A stretch of DNA of 64,000 nt from Gemmobacter sp. (GTDB lineage Bacteria > Pseudomonadota > Alphaproteobacteria > Rhodobacterales > Rhodobacteraceae). Below are positions 1 to 8,381 of the stretch, piece by piece. Each line of letters starts with the position of its first letter. Within the stretch, counting starts at the first letter, position 1. Location of the stretch: the NCBI RefSeq assembly GCF_034676705.1, contig NZ_JAUCBS010000013.1, positions 1,376,501 to 1,440,500 on the forward strand. Direction: 5' to 3'. Made by a program: the position numbers and the translations under genes. The notes under the pieces were generated by a model. It saw only the letters and a list, made by a program, of their open reading frames with translations. It was not told the origin of the DNA and did not search any database.

Positions 1-1
1 G

Positions 2-220
2 ATCGGCCCGCAGCAGATCGTGCTGAACGAATGGGCGATTTCCGCCGGCGGCCATGCCCGCACCGGGCTGGAAGACAACGTGCGGCTGGACCGCGACCGG
101 CTGGCACCGTCGAATGCCGCGCTGGTGGCGCAGGCGGCGGCGCTGTGCGAAAGGTATGAACGCCCGGTCGCAGATTGGCGCACCGCCCGCGCCATCCTTG
201 GCCTGCCCCAACCCGAGTGA
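2..220 (+). CDS. BKACE / beta-keto acid cleavage enzyme (DUF849), C-terminal end only
   Basis: The reading frame is open from the left edge and ends at a TGA, so only about the last 72 residues are present. The stretch NEWAISAGGHARTGLEDN is characteristic of the C-terminus of the 3-keto-5-aminohexanoate cleavage family (BKACE). These zinc enzymes condense a beta-keto acid with acetyl-CoA and release acetoacetate plus a new CoA ester. The next gene, pcaB, starts 6 nt downstream, so the two are probably co-transcribed. Family knowledge includes members acting on beta-ketoadipate, which would fit a role at the end of the protocatechuate pathway; that substrate is inferred from position. The catalytic residues lie outside the window. 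Confidence 0.8.
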   Translation: MGPQQIVLNEWAISAGGHARTGLEDNVRLDRDRLAPSNAALVAQAAALCERYERPVADWRTARAILGLPQPE

Positions 221-226
221 CCGCCA

Positions 227-1567
227 ATGCCTGCCAGCCCTGCCGACAGCGCCCTGTATGCCCGCCTGTTCAATGACGAGGACACCGCCCGCCTGTTCAC
301 CGACAGCGCCGAGATCCGCGCCATGCTGCTGGTCGAAGGCGCGCTGGCGCGGGTGCAGGGCGATCTGGGGCTGATCCCGGCCGGGGCCGCGGCCTTTCTG
401 CACCGCGCGGCGGCCGAGGTGCAGATAGACCCGGCGGCGCTGGCGGTGGAAACGGCGGCCAATGGCGTGCCGGTGCCCGCGCTGGTGGCGGCGTTCCGCA
501 AGGCCTGCGGCGCGCCGGACCATGCCCAGTTCCTGCATTGGGGCGCGACCAGCCAGGACATCATGGACAGCGCGCTGGCCCTGCGGCTGCGGCGGATGCT
601 GGATCTGTGGGCGCTGCGGCTGGATGGGCTGCTGGCGGCGCTGGCCACGCTGGCCGAAACGCATGCCGACCTGCCGATGGCGGCCCGCACCTATGGCCAG
701 ATCGCCACGCCCACCACCTTTGGCGCGGTGGTGGCCGGCTGGGGCTGGCCGCTGATCGGCCTGCGCGACGACCTGCCCCGCTTGCGCGACCGGGTGGCGG
801 TGCTGTCGCTGTCGGGGGCCGCCGGCACGTTGTCGGCCATGGGGGCGCAGGGGCCTGCGGTGCGCGCCGCGCTGGCGCAGGCGCTGGATCTGCGCGACCC
901 GGGGCATTCCTGGCATTCCGACCGCACGGGCATGGCCGATCTGGCCGGGTTCCTGGCGCGGCTGGCCGGCACGCTGGGCAAGCTGGGCGAGGATCTGATC
1001 ATGGCCAGCCAGTCGGGCCTGGCCGAGATGGGCCTTGGCGGCGGCGGCGCATCGTCGACCATGCCGCAAAAGCAGAACCCGGTCGGCCCGTCGGTGCTGG
1101 TGGCGCTGGCACGGCAGGCCATGGCGCTGGCAGGTGTGATGCAGGGCGCGCAGATCCACCGCCAGCAGCGCGATGGCGCGGCATGGTTCACCGAATGGCT
1201 GGCGCTGCCGCAACTGTGCATCGCCTGCGGCCGCATGCTGGGGCTGGCGCAGGACATGGCGGGGCGCCTGACACCCGATCCGGCCGCGATGGCGCGGGGG
1301 CTGGATGACGGGCTGGGCCTGATCCATGCCGAAACGCTGACCTTTGCGCTGGCCCGCCAGATGCCGCGCCCACAGGCGCAAGACATCGTGAAACGCCTGT
1401 GTGCGACCGCGCAGGACACGGGGCAGCCGCTGGTCGCGCTGGTCGCGCAGGACTATCCGGGCACCGACTGGGCCGGCGATCTGGCCCGCCATGGCGCCGG
1501 TCAGGCCCCGGCCGAGGCGCGCGCCTTTGCCGCCCGCGCCCGGCCTAATGCACCGCCGCATACATGA
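227..1567 (+). CDS. pcaB: 3-carboxy-cis,cis-muconate cycloisomerase (PcaB)
   Basis: A 446-residue member of the fumarase/adenylosuccinate lyase superfamily. The superfamily signature is visible as SSTMPQKQNPVGP at about residue 280, and HWGATSQDIMDSA at about 103-115 is the usual N-terminal active-site segment. PcaB lactonises 3-carboxymuconate in the protocatechuate branch of the beta-ketoadipate pathway. It follows the BKACE gene with a 6-nt gap, which supports an aromatic-catabolism operon continuing to the left of the window. The ATG at 227 is the first in-frame start after the BKACE stop. Its 3' end overlaps the convergent ABC ATPase gene by 23 nt. Adenylosuccinate lyase is less likely because of the short length and the neighbour. 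Confidence 0.88.
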   Translation: MPASPADSALYARLFNDEDTARLFTDSAEIRAMLLVEGALARVQGDLGLIPAGAAAFLHRAAAEVQIDPAALAVETAANGVPVPALVAAFRKACGAPDHAQFLHWGATSQDIMDSALALRLRRMLDLWALRLDGLLAALATLAETHADLPMAARTYGQIATPTTFGAVVAGWGWPLIGLRDDLPRLRDRVAVLSLSGAAGTLSAMGAQGPAVRAALAQALDLRDPGHSWHSDRTGMADLAGFLARLAGTLGKLGEDLIMASQSGLAEMGLGGGGASSTMPQKQNPVGPSVLVALARQAMALAGVMQGAQIHRQQRDGAAWFTEWLALPQLCIACGRMLGLAQDMAGRLTPDPAAMARGLDDGLGLIHAETLTFALARQMPRPQAQDIVKRLCATAQDTGQPLVALVAQDYPGTDWAGDLARHGAGQAPAEARAFAARARPNAPPHT

Positions 1568-3044
1568 TGGATTTCTCGGTGGCGGTGGCCGCGTCCATCT
1601 CCTCGACGATCTTGCCTTGCCGCGCGATCAGGATGCGGTCCGACAGCGCCAGAACCTCGGGCAGGTAGGAAGATATCACCACCACCCCGATACCCTGATC
1701 GGTCAGATCGCGGATGAAGGCGTGGATTTCCACGATCGCCCCCACATCCACCCCGCGCGTCGGTTCGTCAAAGATCACCAGCCGGGGTTTCTGGATCAGC
1801 GACTTGGCGATGACCACCTTCTGCTGGTTGCCGCCCGACAGCTCGATCACCTTGGCGTCCGGGTCGATGGCGCGGATGTTCAGCTGCTGGCGCCAGTGCG
1901 CCGCCACCTCGCGTGCGCGGGCCATCGACAGAATGCTGAACCCGCCCAGCGGTTTGCCGGCCATTTCGCCCATGTGGATGTTGTCGGCGATGCTCATCGT
2001 CTCGAAAAAGCCTTCCTGCTTGCGTTCTTCGGTGACGTAGACGATGCCGTCGCGCACGGCGGGGGCGGGCACGCGGTAGCGGATGGGGCGGCCGAACAGC
2101 CGGATTTCCCCGCCGTGAAACGTGTCACGCTTGATCACGCCGGCGACCACCTTCATCATTTCGGTCCGGCCGGACCCGACCAGCCCGAACATGCCGGTCA
2201 CCTGGCCTTCGTAGACGGAAAACGAGCTGTTGCGCACCATGCTGCCCATCGACAGGTTTTCCACCGACAGGATCTTGCGCCCCGCAGGCCGGGCCGGGCC
2301 GGACGGCGCGCCGGAATAGATCTCGCCGCTCAGGTCGCGGCCCACCATGTGGCGGATGATCAGGTCGCGGTCGAAGGCGGTGGTCCGGTCGGTGACCACC
2401 AGCCGGCCATCGCGCAGGATGGTGATACGGTCAGAGATTTCCAGTGCCTCCTCCAGCGCGTGGCTGATGAAGACGATGGTCACCCCTTCGGCCTTCAGCT
2501 TGCGGATCAGCTGAAAGAAATAGCGCTTTTCCTCGGGCGTCAGGGTTGCGGTGGGTTCGTCAAAGATGATGACGCGGGCCTTGTGGTGGACGGCGCGCGC
2601 GATTTCCACCATCTGCTTCTGCGCCGCGCCCAGCGACGACACCAGCGCCGTGGGATCGACATGGAACGACAGCGATTGCAGGAACTGCTGCGCCGCAATG
2701 TAGATGCCGCGCAGGCGGTTGAAGGTGCGTTCGTTGCCCAGATAGATGTTCTGCGCCACCGTCATCGACGGCACCAGCGAGTTTTCCTGATAGACCATGG
2801 CGATCCCGGCCGACAGCGCGGCAGACGGTGTGTCGAACCGGGCAGGGCGGCCGTCGACCAGCAATTCGCCGGCGCTCAGGGTGTGAACCCCGGCCATCAC
2901 CTTGGTCAAGGTGGATTTCCCGGCACCGTTTTCGCCCAGAACCGCATGGATTTCGCCGGGCATCAGCGCCAGATCGACATCGGCAAAGGCCTTGATGCCG
3001 CGAAAATCCTTGGTGGCATGGCGCAATTCGACGATGGGGATCAT
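1545..3044 (-). CDS. Sugar-type ABC transporter ATP-binding protein (RbsA/MglA family, two ABC domains)
   Basis: A 499-residue tandem ATPase that powers the import system encoded upstream. Domain 1 has an intact Walker A (GENGAGKST, residues 37-45) and the signature-like LGAAQKQMVEIARAV. Domain 2 has the relaxed Walker A typical of this family (GLVGSGRTE) but a good signature, LSGGNQQKVVIAKSL. The ATG at 3044 overlaps the stop of the preceding propeller gene as ATGA, so translation is coupled. It is the last gene of a seven-gene minus-strand operon beginning near 10.4 kb. A longer open frame upstream of 3044 is shadow sequence of the propeller gene. The substrate cannot be told from the ATPase. 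Confidence 0.92.
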   Translation of the reverse strand: MIPIVELRHATKDFRGIKAFADVDLALMPGEIHAVLGENGAGKSTLTKVMAGVHTLSAGELLVDGRPARFDTPSAALSAGIAMVYQENSLVPSMTVAQNIYLGNERTFNRLRGIYIAAQQFLQSLSFHVDPTALVSSLGAAQKQMVEIARAVHHKARVIIFDEPTATLTPEEKRYFFQLIRKLKAEGVTIVFISHALEEALEISDRITILRDGRLVVTDRTTAFDRDLIIRHMVGRDLSGEIYSGAPSGPARPAGRKILSVENLSMGSMVRNSSFSVYEGQVTGMFGLVGSGRTEMMKVVAGVIKRDTFHGGEIRLFGRPIRYRVPAPAVRDGIVYVTEERKQEGFFETMSIADNIHMGEMAGKPLGGFSILSMARAREVAAHWRQQLNIRAIDPDAKVIELSGGNQQKVVIAKSLIQKPRLVIFDEPTRGVDVGAIVEIHAFIRDLTDQGIGVVVISSYLPEVLALSDRILIARQGKIVEEMDAATATEKSIMYAAVH

Positions 3045-4162
3045 TGCGAGGTCTCCGTGACCGGGGTGTCCTGCTGGCCAAGGCGGATCAGGTCGCCATT
3101 GCCCTGCGACAGGGCGAACAGCCCGTCCGTGGTGTCGGCGGCCGAGGTGATGCCGTGCCGCTGGCCATCGGCGCGGCTGTGTGCGCTCCATGTCGGGCGG
3201 AAATCGGGGGTCAGGCCGATCAGCAGGCCGTAGGACCGGGTCGGTGCCCAGGGCTTGTGGATGCCCAGCCGGATCACGCCGCCGGCTTGCAGCGGTTCCT
3301 TGAAACTGGCGCCGCTGCGCAGGGCGGGGGCGATCCAGTAATCCGGCGCCACCTCGTGCCGCATCCGGCGCAGGTAGCGGGCTTCGCGCAGGATGAATTC
3401 GATCAGTTGCGACCGGGTGGCATAGGTCGCCAGCAGATAGCCGCCGTCCTGCCCTGCGGTCAGCCGGGCAGGGTAGGCCGGCAGGTGATCGGCCAGAACG
3501 CCGGTCACTGCCTGGCGCGGAACCGAGATTTCGATCAGCCGGTGGGCCCAGGCCTCGGTCACGGCAAGCCGGTCGGGATCGTTGCCAATGGCGCAAAGAC
3601 CGGCGGGAAAGCGCAGCCCCCCCACCAGCACCCGGGCGGTATCCGGGCCGGGATCGACCAGCGCAACGCTGCCGCTGCGCCCATGGGCCATCAGGTCATG
3701 CGCCCAGTCCTGCGGGGCGACGGTTGCCGACCCGTTGGCAATGGCCAGCCGCCCGTCGGGCAAAAAGCACAGGGCGGTCACGCAGGTCAGCGCGGTGCGA
3801 CCTGCGGTTGCAATGTGCCGGGTGCCCTGCGCCCCCCGCAGATCGACCCCCTTGCCGGCGATCCCGATGGCCAGCTGCCCGCCCGGCCCGACCGCCAGCG
3901 CCGAAATCGGCCCCGACACCTCTGCCACCACCGATGTCTGGCCGGATGGCCCGACCGCCAGCACCTGCGCCCCCTGGCTGATCAGCAGCCTGCCGTCGCG
4001 GGCCACCAGATTGGCGGCGCCGGGCAGGTTGGCGACCAGCGTCGCGCGGTCCAGCGCGTCATCGGGTTTCAGCGGGCCATCCATCACCGGCACGGTGACC
4101 GAATATTCGCCGGTGCCGGTGATGCGCTGCCACTGGCGCAGGATCGGGGAAAGAACGCTCAT
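3041..4162 (-). CDS. SMP-30/strictosidine-synthase-like beta-propeller protein, probably non-catalytic
   Basis: A 373-residue protein without a signal peptide, homologous to the propeller half of the fusion protein encoded just upstream: LRFPAGLC matches LQFPNGVC and LPAYPARLTAGQDGGYLLA matches LPGYPDNINRASDGTFWLA. In SMP-30 lactonases the divalent metal is held by a Glu in the first blade, an Asn and an Asp. All three appear replaced here: GAAN for GPED, FPAG for FPNG and YPAR for YPDN. A substrate-binding, regulatory or structural role is therefore more likely than catalysis. The ATG at 4162 overlaps the upstream stop by 4 nt, and its own stop overlaps the ATPase start. Exact function is unknown. 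Confidence 0.8.
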   Translation of the reverse strand: MSVLSPILRQWQRITGTGEYSVTVPVMDGPLKPDDALDRATLVANLPGAANLVARDGRLLISQGAQVLAVGPSGQTSVVAEVSGPISALAVGPGGQLAIGIAGKGVDLRGAQGTRHIATAGRTALTCVTALCFLPDGRLAIANGSATVAPQDWAHDLMAHGRSGSVALVDPGPDTARVLVGGLRFPAGLCAIGNDPDRLAVTEAWAHRLIEISVPRQAVTGVLADHLPAYPARLTAGQDGGYLLATYATRSQLIEFILREARYLRRMRHEVAPDYWIAPALRSGASFKEPLQAGGVIRLGIHKPWAPTRSYGLLIGLTPDFRPTWSAHSRADGQRHGITSAADTTDGLFALSQGNGDLIRLGQQDTPVTETSQ

Positions 4163-6273
4163 GCCGGTGCCCCCCAATAGGCGGATTGCGATGTCCAGCG
4201 CGGGTCGGCACCGTCCAGCTTCAGGCGCCCGATCCGGTCGTTGTAAAGGCCGCCCAGATACAGGTATCCCTTGTGTTCGCGCATCGAGGTCACCATCGGG
4301 TGGTTCTCTCCGCCCAGATCCCACAGCGATTCCAGCACCTTGCCCGTGGCGTCAAACCGGATCACGCAGCCGGTGTTGATGTTGGGGAACAGCCATTCGT
4401 CGCGCGCCACCCGCTTGGCCATGCGCTTGCGCATCCCCGGCATCGACAGCGCCAGATCCAGCGCGGGCGAGCGCATGCCGACCAGCGCCAGCCAGAAGGT
4501 GCCATCCGACGCGCGGTTGATGTTGTCGGGGTAGCCCGGCAGATCGGGAATGGTCACCTCGACCGTGCCCTTTTTCGGGCCGTCGAACCAGTAGCGGTTG
4601 ATCCGGCAGCCCCAGGTTTCGGCAAAGAAGAACGACATGCCGTCGCCCGCCATGCAGACCCCGTTGGGGAATTGCAGCCCGCGCAGGATGGTGCGGGTGG
4701 ACCCGTCGCGCGGATCGTGGCAGATCAGCCGCCCGTTGCCCCGGCTTTCCAGCGCGTCCTGCGGCCAGTCGTGCATGTCATAGCGGATGGTCGCTTCGGA
4801 AAAGAAGATCCGCCCGTCGGGGGCAATGTCCAGATCGTCGGCCAGTTTCAGCCGGGAATCGTCGATGACCGACAGCAGGCTGCGGTTGGTTTCATCCGTC
4901 AGCTTTTCCACGGTGCCATCGGGGGCGATGCGATACAGGCCCATGCCGCCCACGCAGACGTTCAGCCGGTTGTCGCGGTCAAAGGCCATGCCCAGCGGGT
5001 GGCCGCCGATATGGGCGAACACCTCCCAGCGGGTGTAGTCGGGGGCGAGGAAGCGGATGATGTCGCCATGCCGGTTCGGGCAATAGAGGTTGTCGTCGCG
5101 GTCGAAGATCACATCCTCGGGGCCCTCGATCTGGCCCTTGCCGATCAGGGTCACGGCTTTCAGCCGGTCGTTCAGCGCATAGGGGCTGGCGGTGCCGGCA
5201 TCGGTTTGCGGCATGGCGGGCAGCCGGAACCAGGTGGGCGAGACATAGACCTTGTTCAGGATCTTGTGCCGGTTCTTCAGCCAGCGCACGTCGATGGCCA
5301 CGACCGCCAGCAGCATGACCCCCAGAATGGTGGAACTGATGCCGCCGCTGACCCCGATGCGCACCAGGCTGTCGGTCAGGATCAGCACCACCAGCGCGCC
5401 GAACACGGATTTCGCCACCGACCCGCGTCCGCCCCCCAGGCTGTTGCCGCCCAGCACGGCCGCCGTCAGCGCGGCGATTTCAAGGCCCACGCCGGTATCG
5501 GACCCCGCGCTGCCCAGCCGTGCGGCAAAGAAGAACCCGGCCACCGATGCCAGCGTGCCCGAACAGACATAGGTCAGAAACACCGTGCGGCGCACATTCA
5601 GCCCCGCATTATAGGCCGACCGCCGCGCGCCGCCGACCGCCAGGATGTGCCAGCCGAATTTCATCCGCGTCAGCGCGATGTGCCAGACCGCAATGATCGC
5701 CAGCGCGACCAGGAACGAAAACGGCACCCCGAACACCAGCCCTTCGCCGATGAAATACCACAGGTCCGACTCCGGGAAGGTGGCCGAGATCGGCACCGCA
5801 TATTTCAGCAGGATGATGTCCACCACGGACCGGATGATGATCAGCGTCACCAGCGTGGTCAGGAACGCCCGGATCCGCAGATAGCCGATCAGAAACCCGT
5901 TCACCGCCCCGCAGGCCGCGCCCGCGCCCAGTGTGGCCAGGGCGGCGGCCCAGACCGGCCAGCCCAGCAGGTTCATGCAGATCAGCGCGGTGATGTTGGC
6001 CAGCGCAAAGACGCTGCCGATCGACAGGTCCAGCCCGCCGGCCAGCAGCACGATGCCGATGGCCACCACCACGATGGCGAATTCCGACAGCTGGCGCGAG
6101 GTTTCGATCACGCTGCCAAGGGTGAAGAACCCCGGATCGCGCAGCAGGAAGAACCCGATGACCATGACCGCCGCCGCCAGCGGCACGAAATTGTCGCTCC
6201 ACCGCTTGGTCAGGATCTCGCCCAGCAGCTTTTCGGGGAAATAGCGGTAGTAGATGCGTTCGATGGTCTCCAA
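4159..6273 (-). CDS. Fusion: RbsC-type ABC permease plus SMP-30/gluconolactonase-like domain
   Basis: A 704-residue fusion. Residues 1 to about 340 are an RbsC-like inner-membrane permease with many hydrophobic helices, including LLAGGLDLSIGSVFALA and AVLGGNSLGGGRGS. The rest is an SMP-30/strictosidine-synthase-like six-blade propeller. The metal-binding set of the lactonase family looks intact: E386 in GPED, N537 in FPNG and D583 in YPDN. Since RbsC-type permeases end in the cytoplasm, the lactonase would sit on the inner face of the pore and could open a lactone as it enters. I chose a TTG start at 6273: GGAGG lies just upstream and the next residues, ETIERIYYRYF, begin the permease. An upstream start would overlap the binding-protein gene. 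Confidence 0.88.
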   Translation of the reverse strand: METIERIYYRYFPEKLLGEILTKRWSDNFVPLAAAVMVIGFFLLRDPGFFTLGSVIETSRQLSEFAIVVVAIGIVLLAGGLDLSIGSVFALANITALICMNLLGWPVWAAALATLGAGAACGAVNGFLIGYLRIRAFLTTLVTLIIIRSVVDIILLKYAVPISATFPESDLWYFIGEGLVFGVPFSFLVALAIIAVWHIALTRMKFGWHILAVGGARRSAYNAGLNVRRTVFLTYVCSGTLASVAGFFFAARLGSAGSDTGVGLEIAALTAAVLGGNSLGGGRGSVAKSVFGALVVLILTDSLVRIGVSGGISSTILGVMLLAVVAIDVRWLKNRHKILNKVYVSPTWFRLPAMPQTDAGTASPYALNDRLKAVTLIGKGQIEGPEDVIFDRDDNLYCPNRHGDIIRFLAPDYTRWEVFAHIGGHPLGMAFDRDNRLNVCVGGMGLYRIAPDGTVEKLTDETNRSLLSVIDDSRLKLADDLDIAPDGRIFFSEATIRYDMHDWPQDALESRGNGRLICHDPRDGSTRTILRGLQFPNGVCMAGDGMSFFFAETWGCRINRYWFDGPKKGTVEVTIPDLPGYPDNINRASDGTFWLALVGMRSPALDLALSMPGMRKRMAKRVARDEWLFPNINTGCVIRFDATGKVLESLWDLGGENHPMVTSMREHKGYLYLGGLYNDRIGRLKLDGADPRWTSQSAYWGAPA

Positions 6274-6326
6274 GGCGCCGGCCCTCCCTGCCTGCCTGGG
6301 GGGCGCCGGTGGCGCCCCCCGGTCGC

Positions 6327-7337
6327 TCAGCCCTTCAACTCGTCCAGCGACCAGCAACTGGTCGGTGTCATGGTATCCTTGCGGATGATCTTGTTCGGCG
6401 TGTACAGCGCGAACCGCTGCTCGCCCGCCTTGGCGCCCGATTGCAGCAGGATGCTGATGGCCGAATTCAGGTCGCGCCCCTGGCCGGGCACGTCATAGGA
6501 AATCACCTCGTCGAAGGTGCCGTTTTCCACGCCCTGGCAGGCGGTCTTGCTGCCGCCGCCCGAGGTGATCAGGTAGATGTCCTTGCCCGATTCCTGGATC
6601 GCGGCGCCGGTGCCGGCATCCATCACGTCCCAGAACCCGATGACGCCGCACAGGTCGCCGTGCTGCTGGATCACGGTCTGGGTGATGGCGCGGGCCTTGG
6701 ACTGGTCCCAGTCGCCGGTCTGGCTGGAGACGATTTCGATCTGGTCGGATTTTCCCAGAATCCCGGTGATCGCGTTCAGCTGATAGACGCTGGCGGCAGC
6801 GGTGGCCGGGCCCTGCACGATGGCGATCTTGCCGCTTTTGCCGGCCGACTTGCCGCAGACCTCGATCATGCGGTTGGCGGCATATTCGCCCATGCCGTGC
6901 CAGTCGGCGCCGACAAAGGCATCGGTCGCATAGGACGACCGCATGTTCACCTGCACGACGTGGATGCCCTTGTCCTCGGCCCGTTTCAGCGTGCGGGCGT
7001 AAGAGGTGACGTCAAAGTTCTGCACGACGATCACATCGGGGCTTTCCAGGATGGCCTGGGTGATGGCGCGGGTGCCGGTATCGGTTGACCAGTTCGCATC
7101 GCGGATTTCAAAGGTGTAGCCGCGCAGCGCCGCCTCTTTCTGCATGACGGCGGCCCAGCCTTCGGGCAGGTCGAAGCTCATGGACATGGGCACGAAGATC
7201 ACCTTCTTGCCTTTCAGCCCGTCCAGGATCGGGGTCCGCAATTCGTCGACCATGCCGTCCTGGGCGGTCGCGGTCATGGCGGTCAGTCCGGTTGCGGCGG
7301 CCAGCGCGGCCGCCATCAGCATGCGTTTCGCAATCAT
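6327..7337 (-). CDS. Sugar-type ABC transporter periplasmic substrate-binding protein (RbsB-like)
   Basis: A 336-residue type I periplasmic binding protein. The N-terminus (MIAKRMLMAAALAAATG) is a Sec signal peptide with likely cleavage after TATA, near residue 25. The mature part begins with a GKKVIFVPMSMSFD strand and contains GPATAAASVYQLNAITGIL and QTGDWDQSKARAITQ, as in ribose/autoinducer-2 type binding proteins. It lies between the two permease genes of the operon, with 53 nt to the fusion permease and 33 nt to the upstream permease. The ligand is not evident. Since the system also encodes a lactonase-like domain and CoA-activating enzymes, a sugar lactone or hydroxy-acid lactone is as plausible as a free sugar. 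Confidence 0.9.
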   Translation of the reverse strand: MIAKRMLMAAALAAATGLTAMTATAQDGMVDELRTPILDGLKGKKVIFVPMSMSFDLPEGWAAVMQKEAALRGYTFEIRDANWSTDTGTRAITQAILESPDVIVVQNFDVTSYARTLKRAEDKGIHVVQVNMRSSYATDAFVGADWHGMGEYAANRMIEVCGKSAGKSGKIAIVQGPATAAASVYQLNAITGILGKSDQIEIVSSQTGDWDQSKARAITQTVIQQHGDLCGVIGFWDVMDAGTGAAIQESGKDIYLITSGGGSKTACQGVENGTFDEVISYDVPGQGRDLNSAISILLQSGAKAGEQRFALYTPNKIIRKDTMTPTSCWSLDELKG

Positions 7338-7370
7338 TGTCGTTCCTCCCTTTGGTTGATTGCCCCGCAG

Positions 7371-8381
7371 TCAGATGTCGCCCTGCTGCGAGGTCTGTTC
7401 GTCGCGCGGGTTCAGCAGCGCATCGACCACCAGCGCCGCCAGCAGGACCGCGCTTTTGACCAGGTTCTGAACCGTGTAGGAAATATCCAGGATCGTCATG
7501 GCGTTCAGCAGCAGGCCGATCAGCGCGGTGCCGACCAGCACGTTGCGCACCCCGCCCCGCCCGCCGGTCAGGCCGATGCCCCCCAGCACCACCACCAGCA
7601 GCACGTCATAGATCATCGTGGAATTGACGATCCGCATGTTCATGCTGGCGACCGATGCGGCGGTGACCAGCCCGGCGGCAAAGGCCGTCATGGCGGCGAT
7701 CACGTATTTCAGCACCAGCACGGGGCGGGTGGGAATGCCGGTGATGCGGGCGGTCTGGCCATTGTCGCCGATGGCATAGACAAACCGCCCGAAGCCGGTC
7801 CAGCGCAGGAACAGGTGCAGCACCAGCGCGGTGGCGCCGAACACCCAGATCGACACCGGAATCCCCAGCCAGCTGCCGCGCCCCAGCCAGATGAACCAGT
7901 CCAGCCCGCTGGGCAGGTTGTTCACATCCAGATCCGCGATTACCCCGCGTCCCAGGCCATAGACGATGGCGGAAATCGCCAGCGTGGCAAAGATCGACGG
8001 AATTTCGACATAGGCCACGAAGAACCCGGTGATGGCGCCGACCACCACCGCGAACAGCAGGCCCATGGCCAGGGCGGGCGGAAAGCGCCATCCCTGATTG
8101 GCCAGCACGATGGCGCAGGTCATCGACACCGCCATGATGGCCACCAGCGAAAGGTCGACCCCCCGCCCGATCACCACCAGCCCCATCCCCAGGCTGAGCA
8201 TCCCCAGAACGGAGACGTTGCGCACCAGCGTGATCAGGTTGGATGACGACAGGAAGTTGTCCAGCGTCAGCGAAAACACCGCGAACAGCAGCGCAGCGGC
8301 CACGGCCACCACCATTTCCTGCGTCATGGCCAGCCGACGCGGGCCGCGCCGGCCGGTATCGGGGCGACTGGTGGCGGTCAT
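7371..8381 (-). CDS. RbsC-type ABC transporter permease
   Basis: A 336-residue hydrophobic protein with about ten predicted membrane helices and the family motifs GMGLVVIGRGVDLSLVAIMA and VVLGGIGLTGGRGG. It should pair with the permease half of the fusion protein as a heterodimeric channel, driven by the double ATPase. The ATG at 8381 overlaps the crotonase stop as ATGA; the longer frame upstream is a shadow of the crotonase gene. A second permease that is free of any lactonase domain suggests that only one side of the channel carries the enzyme. Confidence 0.92.
   Translation of the reverse strand: MTATSRPDTGRRGPRRLAMTQEMVVAVAAALLFAVFSLTLDNFLSSSNLITLVRNVSVLGMLSLGMGLVVIGRGVDLSLVAIMAVSMTCAIVLANQGWRFPPALAMGLLFAVVVGAITGFFVAYVEIPSIFATLAISAIVYGLGRGVIADLDVNNLPSGLDWFIWLGRGSWLGIPVSIWVFGATALVLHLFLRWTGFGRFVYAIGDNGQTARITGIPTRPVLVLKYVIAAMTAFAAGLVTAASVASMNMRIVNSTMIYDVLLVVVLGGIGLTGGRGGVRNVLVGTALIGLLLNAMTILDISYTVQNLVKSAVLLAALVVDALLNPRDEQTSQQGDI

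Noticed and set aside
4186..6498. 770-codon plus-strand frame over the permease-lactonase gene
   Set aside because: His/Gln/Asp-rich shadow text without any domain; the minus strand encodes clear permease and propeller motifs.
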